Counted from the first letter of the stretch, positions 22,940 to 38,160 are shown. The stretch: DNA of 64,000 nucleotides from Tachypleus tridentatus (GCF_004210375.1 NC_134834.1:95918170-95982169), one strand, 5' to 3'. The notes: generated by a model from the sequence alone, not told the origin. Translations and numbers: made by a program.

Positions 22940-23194
22940 TTTCTTTCTTTGGAATTTCGCAGAAAGCTACTCGAGGGCTATCTGTGCTAGCCGTCCCTAA
23001 TTTAGCACAGAGGGAAAGCAGTTAGTCATCACAACCCACCGCCCACTCTTGGGCTACTCTTTTACCAACGAAAAGTGGGATTGACCGTACTTTATAACGC
23101 CCCCACGGCTGGGAGGGCGAGCATGTTTGGTGCGACCGGGATTCGAACCCGAGACCCTTGGATTACGAAGCGCACGCCTTAACGCGCTAGGCCA
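22940..23194 (-). mobile_element. SINE A copy with 12-bp TSD
   Basis: This minus-strand SINE A has a small internal deletion near the CACTGCTAAATTAG region. The exact repeat TAGTGGTATAAT flanks it at 22928-22939 and 23195-23206. Confidence 0.94.
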
Positions 23195-23209
23195 TAGTGG
23201 TATAATGAT

Positions 23210-23950
23210 AGAATATTTTTGCCCCGAAACAAAATCGGATAAATGGATTTTACGGAACTATTTTATTATTTTTGTTAAGTTTTTTAATGGCGTTGATTAT
23301 TTGTTTATTTTTTATTAAATGCTTAAGTTTTGCTCTTCATGGTGAGCCAACTTTGTGATTTCCAAATGCAGGATAACTAAACGCACAATCCTTGATTTGC
23401 CGTTGGAATTACTCACTAACGTTTCGTGTACAAGAAGCGTAATACTTTTACATACTTTGAGTTTCAATAGAAACTTTTGTTCGATTAATATTGTTTCGAA
23501 GTTCTAGACATGAAATTCACAAGTCGAATAAGGTTCACAGCCTGTAGATGTATCATCAGTGTATTTAGGTTCAAGACAGTCTATGATATAAAAGAAAAAC
23601 AACACCTGAATGAATAAGCAGTAAGGAGATTTACAAATAAAATAAGGGTTTTGCGGGTCTCTCTGTCTTAGGTAACGTTTCAAAGTAGATTATATAAATA
23701 TAGAAACAACATGAATTTTCCTTTTAGACCACGCCATACTGTCCTTAGATTAAAAAAACTCTCGTCATATGATCGAGTTACTGACTGTATGTTATAAGTA
23801 AACTTCCTCACCAACCAGATATGTCCATAAAATATTAAAACGATCATCGGCAGACGGATTTTCTACACTGACCACTTTGAGGAAGTGCTTGCTCCACAAG
23901 ATAAAGATTAGCTATGGCATACCTGATTACAATGCATGCAATTTATGATT
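23210..23950. other. AT-rich spacer
   Basis: No feature is recognised. Confidence 0.4.
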
Positions 23951-23974
23951 ACTGTTGCAGTAGTCTAAGTCTTA

Positions 23975-24200
23975 AACTTTAGTGGCTACTGTCTGACGTT
24001 TAATCAAAACAAATGAGATAAGCTTGTTTTGGTATTCAAAACTTGAGAAACTAAAAGTTGAAACACGCCAACCATGTGTATTCTTTACATTGTTTATCAT
24101 TGTTTCGTCCATAACTTTCCGAAATGTTCTCGAGCACCCTGTCATATTTTGCAAGAAATACCACGAGCTTCAGAAATGAGGAGTTGTTCAAAACATCAAT
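23975..24200 (-). pseudogene. Possible ZMYM1/hAT-like transposase debris
   Basis: On the minus strand, one frame reads FLKLVVFLAKYDRVLENI near 24185-24110, and a neighbouring stretch reads FD, stop, TSDSSH near 24010-23985. In hAT-type transposases and ZMYM1-like proteins a similar pair (FLxLVExLAKYDPVLxxH, later DxTxDxSHxEQ) occurs in the same order with similar spacing. Frameshifts and stops lie between. This is a fit by eye from memory of the family and may be wrong. No terminal repeats were found. Confidence 0.4.
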
Positions 24201-24204
24201 TTTT

Positions 24205-25285
24205 GATAGCTTTATGATATCGATGAATTTGTTCTTGCCTAGCTTGTCTGCTCAGCAAAACATTCACCAACTACCGGGTAGCATAATTAACCTAAGTAAT
24301 TATAGTGTGTTGCTAAGTATGTTACTGCTCGTGCACTTCTGGTAGTTAGCTTCTGTCCTTCCAATCCGAAAACATTTTCTTGCAAAGTGTGTGTGTTTAT
24401 CCCTCTATAATCACATTTTTAATCAGAAGATAGATATGATAGAACACATAATGAGTGTTTGTTGAGCAAGCTAACCATTTTTTTTTCCCTACAAGAGTGC
24501 TATGATTAACGACACGAGTGATATACATTCCAAAATTTGCACTTCTGGAATCTCTGATTCAGCTTAACTTCCTTTGGTTGGTAAGAAACGTACTGGAAGA
24601 GCAATCTTCAGGACTTGTCTCTCAGTTTCTCTTGTAATGAAATGAAAAATAGTTGATGAATAGTTTCGATTTTGATGATATCAAGACGACATCACTAATT
24701 AATTTCTTTGGGATTTCATTGTCCATCTGGAACTTGGTTCTCCACTTTCGACTACTGAAGACTGTCTTTACTGCCAGGATTTTTGGTCTCGGCATTGTCA
24801 ACCGATTCCTGACCCGGCCTTCTCTTGTGTTCCCTTTACCTTTTTGTTTTGAACTGACCAACTTTAACTCACTTTGAAGTTCTTTGATACTTTTAAGAGA
24901 CATTTGGCAAAACTAATGTCATGTTGTTATCCTTTCTGATAATTGTTAGATATATCTGAGAATGACAATGATATTTGGTCACCATCTTAATTTTGTAGAA
25001 GAGTATTTTCTTCAAAGTTTAAGTGTGAAGTTTTGGAATTGAAATATTATTCTTGGTTTGAAATAAGTTTTTGTAATTCTTGTTCTTGTTTCCTTATATT
25101 TTCCACAGATATGCTGCCGCTGGAAATACATATACTGGTTCCCCAACCATTTAGATATGTATATATAAGACCGCTTATCTCCAAAATATCTGAGTGGCAC
25201 TTTTCGTAATGATGTTGTTAAACAGGCCACCACTAACTAAACCTTATACAGTGATATTTCTAGCACGACTCTTACAGGATTACAG
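24205..25285. other. Unexplained stretch beside the possible transposase debris
   Basis: The minus-strand frame 24903-24622 (93 codons, Lys/Ser/Arg-rich, starting MSLKSIKELQSELKLVSSKQ) and the frame 25233-25012 could be upstream parts of the same decayed gene, but I recognise no domain in them. Confidence 0.25.
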
Positions 25286-25289
25286 CCTA

Positions 25290-25370
25290 CAAGAAAGTTT
25301 GTGGACTTACAACGCTAACATCCAGGGTTTGATTGCCCGTAGTAAACGCAGCAGATAGCCCAAACAAACA
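25290..25370 (+). mobile_element. SINE C/B-like fragment
   Basis: TTTGTGGACTTACAACGCTAAC, GGGTTTGATTGCCC and GCAGCAGATAGCCCAAAC give the head, B-box and junction order. The tail is cut short to AAACAAAC. Confidence 0.65.
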
Positions 25371-25555
25371 TACAGAACACTAAGCACTTCTCACCGAACA
25401 TAAGTAAACGAACTATGAGCACGTTTTGTGTGTATAATATTAACAATATTTCTCGATATAACAGGAGCACACAGCCTCGAAAATACTGAGAGATTCTCTA
25501 TACTTGTTAGGTTTAAAAAATGCATCACAGACAATTATACTAAAATATTATTATA

Positions 25556-25793
25556 CAGGGTGGCTCGTAAGTCCCTACCCATCCATATATCTTATGTATC
25601 CAGTGTATCTGTGTGCTGTCCCTCATTCTCTCTGCATAATATTATGCGACGCCATGTTCTGTGAGACATTTTCCTCAACATAGCAGGGGTTATTGTTCCA
25701 AATGCCGCGGTAACAGCTGCCTTCAACTCATCATTAGTATTATAACGTTGTTTGGACACAATATGGATGGGTAGAGACTTACGGGCCACCCTG
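25556..25793 (-). mobile_element. mariner/IS630-type deletion derivative with 33-bp TIRs
   Basis: This 238-bp element begins CAGGGTGGCTCGTAAGTCCC and ends with the reverse complement. The 33-bp terminal inverted repeats (25556-25588 and 25761-25793) differ at two positions, and TA flanks both sides (25554-25555, 25794-25795). Between them the minus strand reads NTNDELKAAVTAAFGTITPA, then MLRKMSHRTWRRIILC, which resembles the C-terminal end of mariner-family transposases (ELKAAI...ITPAMLxxM...RR...C). So this is a deletion derivative keeping only the last codons of the transposase, not an unrelated MITE. It cannot move by itself. Confidence 0.9.
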
Positions 25794-25799
25794 TACAAA

Positions 25800-26935
25800 A
25801 GTTAACTGTTTCTTGCCTAACGTTACAACATTATTATTTTGAATATTAATTGTTTTGATAGGAAAATAACAGGTTTATAATATGAGCACAACTAGAAACC
25901 TTGGTAGTACAGCCAGGCCAGTATATTTCACTTTTATGATAATATCAAATTAATCCTGTAATGCACGTAATTTCGACAAGGAAGTCAATTTCACGCATTC
26001 TCGTCAAGTACCAGTGATGACAGGTCAAATATGCTACAGTTAGGCCTATCACAAAGAAATATACGCCTGCAAAGTGCTTAAGTGGTGTTAATGTGTTTAT
26101 TTGTTTTGACTCAAAGTAGTTTTGGAACTTTTTCAATAAAATATCTTATATTTTCTTCTTTACTAATATTTCATCTATCTTTTTAATATACTTGACAATT
26201 ACTTGGCACAGGGCCAACTTCCCAGCCGATCTACAAAAATCGATGGTCAGGATATTTACTCGACTTGTTCTCTTTTGTTCTCTCACCGCACTACCCTTAC
26301 TAGTAATAAACTAGTAATAATAATCGTTTAAACTTACTATCATTTGTTATTATATCTTATACATATATAGGTCATTCCCTCTACCATCTTGTATTCTTTT
26401 CATATTTTAACCCGAAAGGTCGAAGTTTTTATTTCAAATTTGCAATTACTTGCCATTATATTTTACTTTAACGGGGCTCTTTATAACCAGTCTGATTCTA
26501 TACGCAAAACATATGTCCACGTTTACCATTCTTCGTTTCCAAAACAGTTTTGGTGAACTGTTTTAGTGTTTGGTTACGTTTGTTATGCACTAAAAAATAT
26601 GCATACGTTATCCAATTGTTTTTGTAGTTGTCTGTTATTTTAGTGTACTTAATTGTTTGCAAACATTTTTCCTGTGGATATCACGATTTATTACCGTAAG
26701 CATAACTACTTTCACAAAATAATATTTATATGTTAAATATACTTACGTTTATGAATATCTGTTTTAGCGGAAAAGAACATAACAAATCCGAGTTGATTAC
26801 GTTTTCTCTTTTATAATAAAGTTAATATAGGTCTACAATAAAACCCGTCGCCCTGTGTGTCAGGGGTACGTTTACAGACGAGAAATCAGTAAAATATGGG
26901 GATTTACTCACACAGTGAATAAAGGAAAATTGAAA
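25800..26935. other. AT-rich spacer
   Basis: No gene or named repeat is seen in about 1.1 kb. Confidence 0.45.
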
Positions 26936-26938
26936 GTC

Positions 26939-27211
26939 TGCCCGACATAACCAGATGGTTAAGGTACTCGACTCGTAAACTGAAGGTCACGGGTTCGAAT
27001 CCCCTTCCAACCAAATATTTTTGCCCTTTCAGCCGTAAGGACGATACAGTGTGACGATCAATCCCACTATTCGCTGGTAAAAGAGTAACCCAAGAGTTGA
27101 CGGCGGATGGTTATGACTAGCTGCCTTCCCTCTAGTCTTACACTGCAAAATTAGGGACAGCTATACGAAGACAGCCCTCGTGTAGCTTTGCGCGAAATTC
27201 AAAAACAAACC
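26939..27211 (+). mobile_element. SINE A copy, mutated
   Basis: This plus-strand SINE A is complete in length but carries many changes, including in the A box (TAACCAGATGG). The B box GGTTCGAATCC is intact. It is an older copy. Confidence 0.88.
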
Positions 27212-27214
27212 TTT

Positions 27215-27903
27215 TGAAGCCTAACTGTACTTGATTAATCAAATTTTACGTTTATTGGTATTACGAAATTTACCCTATACTGGTAAAGTATTACCACTAG
27301 TACAACACTATTACAATTACAGTCATCACTACCAATAAATAGTATTTATTACACAATATTGTACATCATAAGTACTTCTTAATACGTAAATTATGGTTTA
27401 AGTCACCATGCAGATACTTAAAGATTATCACGATTCACACAAAGTCTTAGAAAATTAAAAACATTCAGGGTACTTGTACAGAATTTCCCCAGTGAAATCT
27501 CGAGTGTTAGAGACGCATCCATTTGTAGTAGTTTATTTGATATCTTAAGGATATTACAATTCTTTATCATAATGCTAATTAGAATGTATTGAACCTCACT
27601 GAACAAGTTATAGTTGTTTATGGATCAAATAAGTAAAACACTAAAAGTAAAATATTGAGTTATCAACTAAACTACTACAAATGGATGCGCCTCTAACACT
27701 CAATATGTTACTGTGGGAATTTTGCACAAGTACCGCTGTATTTTTCACCATAAATGAATCAGTCGTAGTTGGGTTTAGGAAGAAACGTAGCACTGAGGCC
27801 AAACAAATGACATATACAACTTAGGCTTAGTACCACATTCAGTGACCTTACGTTTTATTTAAAAAAATACAATATAGCCTGCTTAATAATAACATTATAT
27901 AAT
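27215..27903. other. AT-rich spacer with a short dispersed similarity
   Basis: The stretch around 27475-27530 and that around 27665-27735 share inverted similarity (ATCCATTTGTAGTAGTTTAT against AAACTACTACAAATGGATGC). This forms an imperfect inverted repeat of about 70 nt arms, 130 nt apart. No coding potential is visible. Confidence 0.55.
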
Positions 27904-27915
27904 AACAGCACTTTT

Positions 27916-28190
27916 GTTTGTTTGTTTGTTTGTTTTTGAATTTCGCACAAAGCTACTCGAGGGCTATCTGTGCTAGCCGTCCCTAAATTAGTAGTGTAAG
28001 ACTAGAGAGAAGGCAGCTAGTCATCACCACCCACCGCCAGCTCTTGGGCTACTCTTTTACCAACGAATAGTGGGACTGACCGTAACATTATAACGCCCCC
28101 ACGGCTGAAAGGGCGAGCATGTTTGGCGCGATGGGGATACGAACCCGCGACCCTCAGATTGCGAGTCACACGCTTGGCCATGCCGGGCCC
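27916..28190 (-). mobile_element. SINE A copy with 12-bp TSD
   Basis: This is a full-length minus-strand SINE A with a (GTTT)n tail at the left. The flanking repeats AACAGCACTTTT (27904-27915) and AATAGCACTTTT (28191-28202) differ at one position. Confidence 0.93.
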
Positions 28191-28423
28191 AATAGCACTT
28201 TTACAGTTTAGTGCTAGCAACGCATATCAGTATAAGGCAAGTAAGAGTCAACCTTAAATTTTAGGTAAACATAACACTACAGAAATATTTCTCTCAATTT
28301 TATTTCTAACTTTAAAATTTAAGGTATAAACAACGAAAGCTAGCGAAATATTATGCTTGAATCTTAAATGTTACTTTTACACGCCAATAATTTAGTAAGA
28401 GACATAAACATAATGCGTTTTTA

Positions 28424-28546
28424 CTGTTTGTTTGAAATTAAGCGCAAAACTACACAAAGGGCTAGCTGTGCTCTCCCCACTAAAGGTATCAAAACCAGAT
28501 TTCTGGCGTTGTATGTCCGCGAGTATGCTGCTGTACCGGTGAGAAG
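28424..28546 (-). mobile_element. SINE B copy
   Basis: On the minus strand it runs from a tRNA-like head (AGCGGTATGTC-type sequence eroded at 28546) to a tail seen on the plus strand as TTGAAATTAAGCGCAAAACT. The B box is changed (GGTATCAAAACC on the plus strand). Confidence 0.75.
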
Positions 28547-28719
28547 CCATAAGTGGAACTGGATGTGTATGTGTGACGATGGATAGTTAGAATTTACGTG
28601 ACAAAACTTTTACTTTAGACGTAACAACAATTTGTCAGTTACCTTTATTGATTTAACATGACTTTATATTTACGGATAATAAAAACAAATTATTGAGAAC
28701 GTCATATGATCAACTCTAG

Positions 28720-28770
28720 ACGTGTTTGTTTTTTAATTTCACGAGGGCTATCTGCGCTAGCCGTCCCTAG
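28720..28770 (-). mobile_element. SINE A tail scrap
   Basis: TTTTTTAATTTCACGAGGGC followed by TATCTGCGCTAGCCGTCCC is the 3' end of a minus-strand SINE A. The rest is absent. It is the last SINE A before a stretch of about 14.6 kb without one. Confidence 0.8.
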
Positions 28771-28854
28771 TATGGTGAAGTTACCTAAAAGTAAAACACA
28801 AAATATTATGTTTGGATAAATTTCATAGAATTCGGAGTAAAATTCAAATATTTA

Positions 28855-28938
28855 ATCAGCTGAACAATGTTCTGAATAATAATTGTTGTTTAAATGATCA
28901 GCTAAACAATGTTCTGAATAATAATTGTTGTTTAAATG
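28855..28938 (+). repeat. 42-bp tandem duplication
   Basis: Two copies of a 42-bp unit starting ATCAGCTGAACAATGTTCTG (second copy with one change) lie head to tail. Forty-two is a multiple of three, so a frame across it repeats 14 residues, but I see no real gene here. Confidence 0.92.
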
Positions 28939-29043
28939 TTTCCGCGTATACCAACTATCTGGAAATATTTTGGTTACTTCTGGTAATACATAGTACCAGT
29001 AATATTATAATTAGTGTTACTGCTAATACTAATTATACTAGTA

Positions 29044-31373
<2,330 letters not shown>

Positions 31374-31384
31374 TACTAGTGCTA

Positions 31385-32445
31385 GTAGTATGACTGGGTT
31401 TCAGTTTTCTTAGTAGACTTGGACTGTTTGAGGAATAAGGTGACTAATTTAAGAACCAAAACCTCGTAATGACAATAGTCTTTAATTTGAATATTCATCT
31501 TTTAATAAAGACTTCAACAACAACGTAAGTGAAAAAAAAATTCTTTAGACCACTACGTGACGTGGTAAGCAAAAACATGTTGTGATACAAATGTGTTTCT
31601 TAAAAAGTGCCCGAATTTTTAGTTGAAGAGCAAAGTCATTCTTAAGAATAATATTTGAATTAGTAATCAACTTATTGAGGTTTTAAACGTTTTACCAACT
31701 GCGATTAAAGCTGTTAGTAATTTAACAGTTATTACCGTCATCATATTAATAATTCTAACTTTACCATTATTAAGATACACCTTGTTTAATATTTTAAAAT
31801 TGGTAGCAAATAAAATAAAATCACGTCAAGAAGCAGTGTTCATTACATTTAAAGACAAATCCGTGATATAGGCTTACTTTGATCAGGTAATTTTATTATT
31901 TTTGAGAAAGTAGGATAAAGACCAAAACACAAAACCTTTGAAAATTTAAACAATTATTCATAGCAAACGACAACCATGAAACCATTTTGACTAAATAAGA
32001 CCAATTTTTAATTATTTAATTACACTTTCTTCTCAGGTGTAAGGTAATTTGTAGCCCATTGTTTTCATGTTTTCACCGTTTTTGAAAAATAGATATTTGC
32101 TACTTTGAAATGTTTACGCTCAACTTCTGAGCATGTATCTATAAAATTAACACTACATATCTCTCAAAAATGATATTTAAAATCAAAATACTGAATTGGA
32201 AATTAAAATCTTCCTATAGAAACTGTCCTAGCAATGTAATTTATGGCAATTCACAGTCTCTTAGGTGATAATTTTCTCAGTTTTTTTCTCACAAACTAGA
32301 TGCATAATAATTGGCTGGTCCTTAAAAGTGCAACAATGCTGAAAGTGTTTCGTAACTTCACTCTAGTGAAACTAATAAACATTCAAGTGAACAATGTTTA
32401 ACTCCATGTGATACTTTGCTGGCTTCAATGCCAACTACTTTGTCT
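31385..32445. other. AT-rich spacer
   Basis: No gene or repeat is recognised between the hAT element and the LINE. Confidence 0.45.
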
Positions 32446-33049
32446 TTTGCACCTCTCGGTGTGAATTCCTGTATGTGATGAGGGGATCTCCTAGGGAAGG
32501 TTCTGTTCTTTCAATTTACTTTCTCTGTTGTTTAAACATTCACTCACGTGTTTGCCATGCGTGGTGATCCCTGAAGGAAAGGAAAGGATCCTGGTGATTG
32601 AGGGGTCCAACCCGTAGAAACCACTTTGTCCTTGAATTCCTGTAGATGGACAGCGTTGGGGTGGCACCTTAGTGTCAATTGGCTGGTCAACTTGGGCTAG
32701 GGTCAACCAAGTACTGGTGTTGGATGTTCTCAACAGTTGTTGTGGACATTGTATCTAATGCTGGTGTTTGGGTGTTGTGCTCACGAAACCCTGGCATTGC
32801 TGCAGTGTCCTTGTTTGGCATTTAGTGCGTACCCTCGTAAGACTCCATGGTGGGTGGGGTCAGTGGGCACTAAAATATTATTTTTCATTGTGAATAATCC
32901 AAATAAAAACGAAAATAAAATAGTGAAGAAAACAGTCCATAGGTAAACGACCACGTCTTGAATATTCTGAGCAGCAATCATCAGCATCTGTAACACATGT
33001 ACCTTATTTTCTTTTAATATATTCTCTTTTAAACAAACCTTTAGGGCAA

Positions 33050-33815
33050 ATATCTCCCTTTTTCATTCAAAATGGACCAGAGGGACTTGCTGGCTCTCCA
33101 AAGACGGTCAAAAAACTTTGCTCTGGTAACATATTGGTGGTAACATCCACATCTTAAAACAGTGAACTCCTCTTCCATTAAAAGGTGATTGGGATATACC
33201 TATTGAATTCGTCACGAGAAGTTATTTTTGAAAAGATTTGAAGAACATCTGCGAGTCGGAGATTCTCACTGGTTTCTCCACCAAATGAGTTTCTGCAGTG
33301 AGGTGGATCTCCACTCGCATGATAGAATTATGATGCTGACCAATGTCATCATTTTAACATTTACATCACCGCACTCATCTGCCACCATCAAGGCAGGTTA
33401 TCTTAATTGCAAAGTATGGCCATACATTCCAAACCCTCTCAGATGTTTCCAGTGTCAGTGGTTCAGTCACTTGAAGACATCTCATCGTGGTTCCTTAAAG
33501 TGTGTTCATTACAGTGGCAAGGACCACGATGCCTATGAGTGTGAAACGGACCTGCATTGCATCAATTGCAATGGCTCTCACCTGTCCTACTTTCATTCTT
33601 GCCCTAAATGGTTGGAAGAAAAAGAAATGCTGCAATTAAAGACGATTCAAAACATTACTTACTCTGAGGCTCGAAAGTTGGTCCACCACTTCTTCTCGGA
33701 CGTATGCTGCTGCACTTCATTCCACTACTACAGTGGGAGAGCAGACGGATCTCTCTGTACCTTCAAAATAATCGTTCTCAAACCAAATGAAAAGTATTTT
33801 GACCTTCATAGTTAG
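33050..33815 (+). pseudogene. LINE ORF1 (gag-like) remnant with zinc knuckles
   Basis: The longest open piece is 33228-33815 (195 codons). It carries three CCHC-type knuckles typical of I/Jockey ORF1 proteins, which bind the element RNA. The first (CFQCQWFSHLKTSH) and the second (CVHYSGKDHDAYEC) have each lost one cysteine, while the third (CINCNGSHLSYFHSC) is complete. After the knuckles comes CPKWLEEKEMLQLKT and ITYSEARKLV, a usual ending of this family. Upstream, MDQRDLLALQRRSKNFAL (near 33072) may be the original start, followed by stops. Confidence 0.85.
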
Positions 33816-34239
33816 AGAAGTTGATGAATGAACACCAACACCCATTTCTGTCCCTAACATACATTTCAGCAAACCTCAAAATCCACTTCCTGTGGTTTCG
33901 GGTATTGCTATCCTCTTCCACCTCAAGATGCAAAACGATCACTTCTTTACGTCCTCAGTCGCTGGAATCCTCTTCCAACAACAAAGACCTGCCCAACCGA
34001 CCCAGGGTAGGATCCATGGAGATCGACAAACCTCCTTGACTAAAGACATAAAGAAAAAAGACGTGTCGTAAACAGAAAAATTCTCCACCAAATTCGCCTT
34101 CACATAAATAAAAATGGCCTCCTTGATACAGTGGAAATGTCGAAGTTGACATTCTAATCTGGATTAAATCAAATATTGATTGGTTCCTACCATCCTGTAT
34201 GCCTTTACTTACAGGAAACATTTCTGAAACCTGCTGATA

Positions 34240-37200
34240 CAGTCACCTTTCAGCAGTTTTCTTTGTATAGAAATGACTGACTGTATGATGGATGAGCTTG
34301 AAGGGGTGGCACTGTTGGTCGATCAACATGTGCCCACCTTGCCTTTTTCACTCAACACACCCTTGGAGGCCCTAGCCATCCGTGTTTCTTTGGGCCATAC
34401 CTTCACTGTTTGTTCTCTGCCTTTCGCCTGGAGAGACCTATGATAAATTAGACCTTGATGCTTTCATTGAACAGTTGTTATCACCATTTTTAATCTTGTG
34501 GGACTTTAATGGACATCCTCCCCTCTGGAGAAGTGCTGATATTGATGGGAGGGGTCACTCTGTAGAGCGTATACTCTGATCACAACCTTTCTCTTTTCAG
34601 TACTGGTTCTTATAGTTAGTTTCATGCACTTAGTCAGTCATTTACTGCTATTGATCTTCACTTTGCTCTGCTTTGCTATTCTCCCACTTTTCATGGAGGG
34701 TTGATAATAACCCAAGAGGCAGTGATCATTTTCCAATAATTGTGAGAGACTGGCCATGTTCGATGCCACCCGACCCGTGTGCCCCATTGGAAGCTGGATC
34801 AATCAAACTGATTATCTTTAACTGCTCTTACAGAACTTGATCCTGCCATCATCTGTAAGCCATCAATAGACAATTGTGTGGCAGCAGAAACTGACTGTAT
34901 TACACAAGCAGCTGTTCAATGTATTCCTGAAACTTCGACTCGTTTTCCACACTATCCTAGTCCGTTGCCGAATCCTGCCTGCCATATGGCATGGAAAGCC
35001 CTAAAACGGGCCTAGGATGCTTTTTGTAGGTATCCCTCACTTTCAAACTGCATCGCTTTCCAGCAGGCACGTGCACGTGCTCGGTGGTAAAACATCAAAG
35101 CCAAAAGGACTCTTGGATTAAGTTCACAACCAGCATATCTTCTATCACCAATTCCAAAGTCATATGGGACAAGATTTAAAAGATCAGTGAACAGTATAAT
35201 TCTGTCCCCGTCTCGATCTTGCTCTCTGACGGCCAGAAAGTATCTGATACTCGGATCTTTGCTTATACTGTAGGAGAAAGCTTTCGCCAAGTATCTAGCA
35301 CTGCTGCTTTATCTTCCACCTTCTTAGCCATCAAGATTCGGGCACAGTGATAACCTCTTTCTTTTCGAGCTGATTGTCTGTATGGCTATAATTGTCCCTT
35401 TACACTGGTGGAACTCAAACTGGCCTTTGATTGGTCTGGCAGTACATTGATAGGACCTGATAATGTGCACTATGAAATGCTGCGCCATCTATCTCTTGTC
35501 TCTGTTGCTATTCTTCTGATTGTTTTAATCAGATTTGCAGGAGAATGTTTTTCCTGATGTCTAGCACTGGTCTATTGTCCTACCTTTCTCTAAGCCTGGG
35601 AAAGATCTCAAGATTCCTTCAAACTACTGTCCAATTGCTTTGATGAGCTGTCTCTGTAATTTCTGAAAAAAGATGGTTAATGCTTGTCTTGTTTGGTTCC
35701 TCGAATCATACAACCTCCTCTCGTTCACCCAGTGTGGGTTCCGACGACAGTGCTTCAACATGGACTACCTTATTCAACTTGAAACGTCAATCATAGAAGC
35801 CTATCTCAAATGACATCTTATATCAATATATTTGACATTGAGAAGGCTTATGATACAACATGAAGGAATGGTATTTTGCGAGAAATCCATTTATATGGGT
35901 TACATAGCCATTTACCCATTTTTATTAATTTTTTTGATGGACAGGCAATTCCAAGGTCGTGTGGGTTCAACACTATCCTATTCTTTTCTACATGAACTTG
36001 GAGTCCCTCAGGGCTGTGTTTTGAGTGTCACACTTTTCAGTATAAAGATTAATGTCATCACTGAACAACTCCCTCTCACTGTTGCAAATGGGCTTTATGT
36101 CGATGACTTTCACATCTCATGGCAGTCGTCGAACATAGGGTATATTGAGCAGCTGCTAAAGACTGCCCTCAATTGTTTACTGTAGTAGACCACAGGAAAT
36201 GGCCTTACCTTCTCTCTCTCTAAAACTGTTTGCATGCACTTTTGCCGCCAATAGGGTATTCACCCTGATCCTGAACTCCATATCAGTGAAGTTGTGCTAC
36301 TTGTGGTCCCTGAGACAAAGGTCTTGGGACTTATATTTGACTATAAGCTGATCCTTATACCACACATCAAGCAGCTATGAGTCAAATGAACGAGAGCACT
36401 GAACATCTTCCATGTTCTTTATTTCACCATTTGAGGAGTGGATTGATGATCTATGCTAAAGATATATCACGCTCTTATTTGATCGAAACTCGACTATGGA
36501 TAACTGGTCTATGTCTGTGCCTTGAAGATGCTGGACCCCGTTCATTATCAGGGACTTTGGCTCTGTACTGGGGCTTTCTGCACTTCCCCAGTTTAGGGCT
36601 TATACACAGAGTTTCCCTAACTTTCTCTTCACCTCTGCTGTTTGCAACTGTCTTTACTATATGCTTCAAAACTTTTATCCTTATCACAGCATCCCACTTA
36701 GACTTGTTTTCCTTCCTTGGTGTACCATTCTTTTTCAGAGCAGGGGATCTGCCATTGCTCATTTTGGCCTTTGTATCCAGGAACAGTTGGATGAGTATGT
36801 CCTTGGATAATACTGCTGTCATCCCATCCTACCATGGCTTATTACAGAATCCAAATGTGACCTATCTTTAATTCATCTTAGAAAAGCAGATACTCCCAAC
36901 TGGAAATACTGTATGTTATTTGCTGAATCTTTCAAACCATCCTTCCATTTCTATTTATATGGATGATTCGAAATCAGATGACTCTGTGGGCTCTGCCATG
37001 GTTTGTTGTGGTTTAGTGGTTATGTGCAGAATCTCCTCTACAATTTCTATGTTCACTACTAAACTGTACACCATTTCTCTTGCCCTGTATCATTGAGAAA
37101 CTAAGCAATCCCCAGTTTGCAATATTTATTCTGACTCACTTAGTTCTCTACTGGCTCTGGAATCGCTTCACGTTAGTTCTCACCCTATTCTCGCCGACCA

Positions 37201-37743
37201 TCAAAACTGACTGGCCCATTTCACTTTAACATCTACTCCTATCCAGTTCTTCTGGATACTGGGCTGCGTTGATATACCCGGGAACGAGCTCGCCGACACC
37301 AGAGCTAAATCTGTCTGCTCTGGCGCTATCACTGCTGTGCCTATTCCATACATGGACTACTATCCTGTATTCAAGGCTCGGCTCTATGTCAGTTGGCGTC
37401 GAATTGGAGTGAGCAACGTGAAAACAAGCTTTTCCAAATAAAGCCCTCTACTGAACTTTGGCCATCTTGCTTCCATAAGGATCAGAAAGAGGAAGTTGTT
37501 CTTACTAGACTACACATTGGTCACAGTTTTTTAACTCATCGTTTTCTTTTATCTGGAAGTGATGCATCATTGTGTAGTCTGTGTGATACTCAGGTCACAA
37601 TAAACCACATTTTACTTTCATGTTGTCATTGTGACTCTCAACGATGGCGCCATTTTAACCATATTCTGTCCCAAGGTTTGTCCATAACGTTAGACAGTGT
37701 TATTGGTGATGGTGACACTGTCCACCTTGGAAATGTTTTTTAA
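34240..37743 (+). pseudogene. LINE ORF2: endonuclease, reverse transcriptase, RNase H (broken)
   Basis: Many stops and shifts break this second ORF, but the domain order is clear. Endonuclease: WDFNGHPPLWRSADIDGRGH near 34500, corresponding to GDFNAHxxLWGS of EEP nucleases. Reverse transcriptase: GVPQGCVLSVTLFSIKIN near 36002 and the catalytic YVDD at 36096-36107. RNase H: YMDDSKSDDSVGSAM near 36957, and the later CVDIPGNELADTRAKSV near 37266, which corresponds to GHxGIxGNExAD. C-terminal piece (37393-37743): LTRLHIGHSFLTHRFLL and CSLCDTQVTINHILLSC, a Cys/His segment common to this group. The protein would nick the target and copy the RNA in the nucleus. Confidence 0.87.
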
Positions 37744-38160
37744 AGGTCATCAATCTTTTTAATTCCATTTAAGTGTTTTTTATGCATTAGACCTTTTGTT
37801 TAATGTGATTCTCTTTTAAGAATCAAAGTACATCTAGTTCGATTTGATATTAGAAAATGGCCGTCAGGTCAAATAACTTGAAAGCAGAACTGGAATGGCC
37901 AATTTCATGTGTCTAACGCTGATTGTTGAACTTACTCAATTAGTCATCCTGACGAGTTATGATAATTACAATTATGCTACAGAAAATCCTTTACAACTTG
38001 TATTACTGTAGTTTTTCTCTTACCTCTGTAGACTAGATGTAAAATTTTGATTTAATGCTATTTATGTTTTAATTTAAAAAATAAACTTATTTTGTTTAAC
38101 CTTGATTTCTTTTTATGAATTTTAACAATTTTACTTTAATATAAACTTTTACCGGATGTT

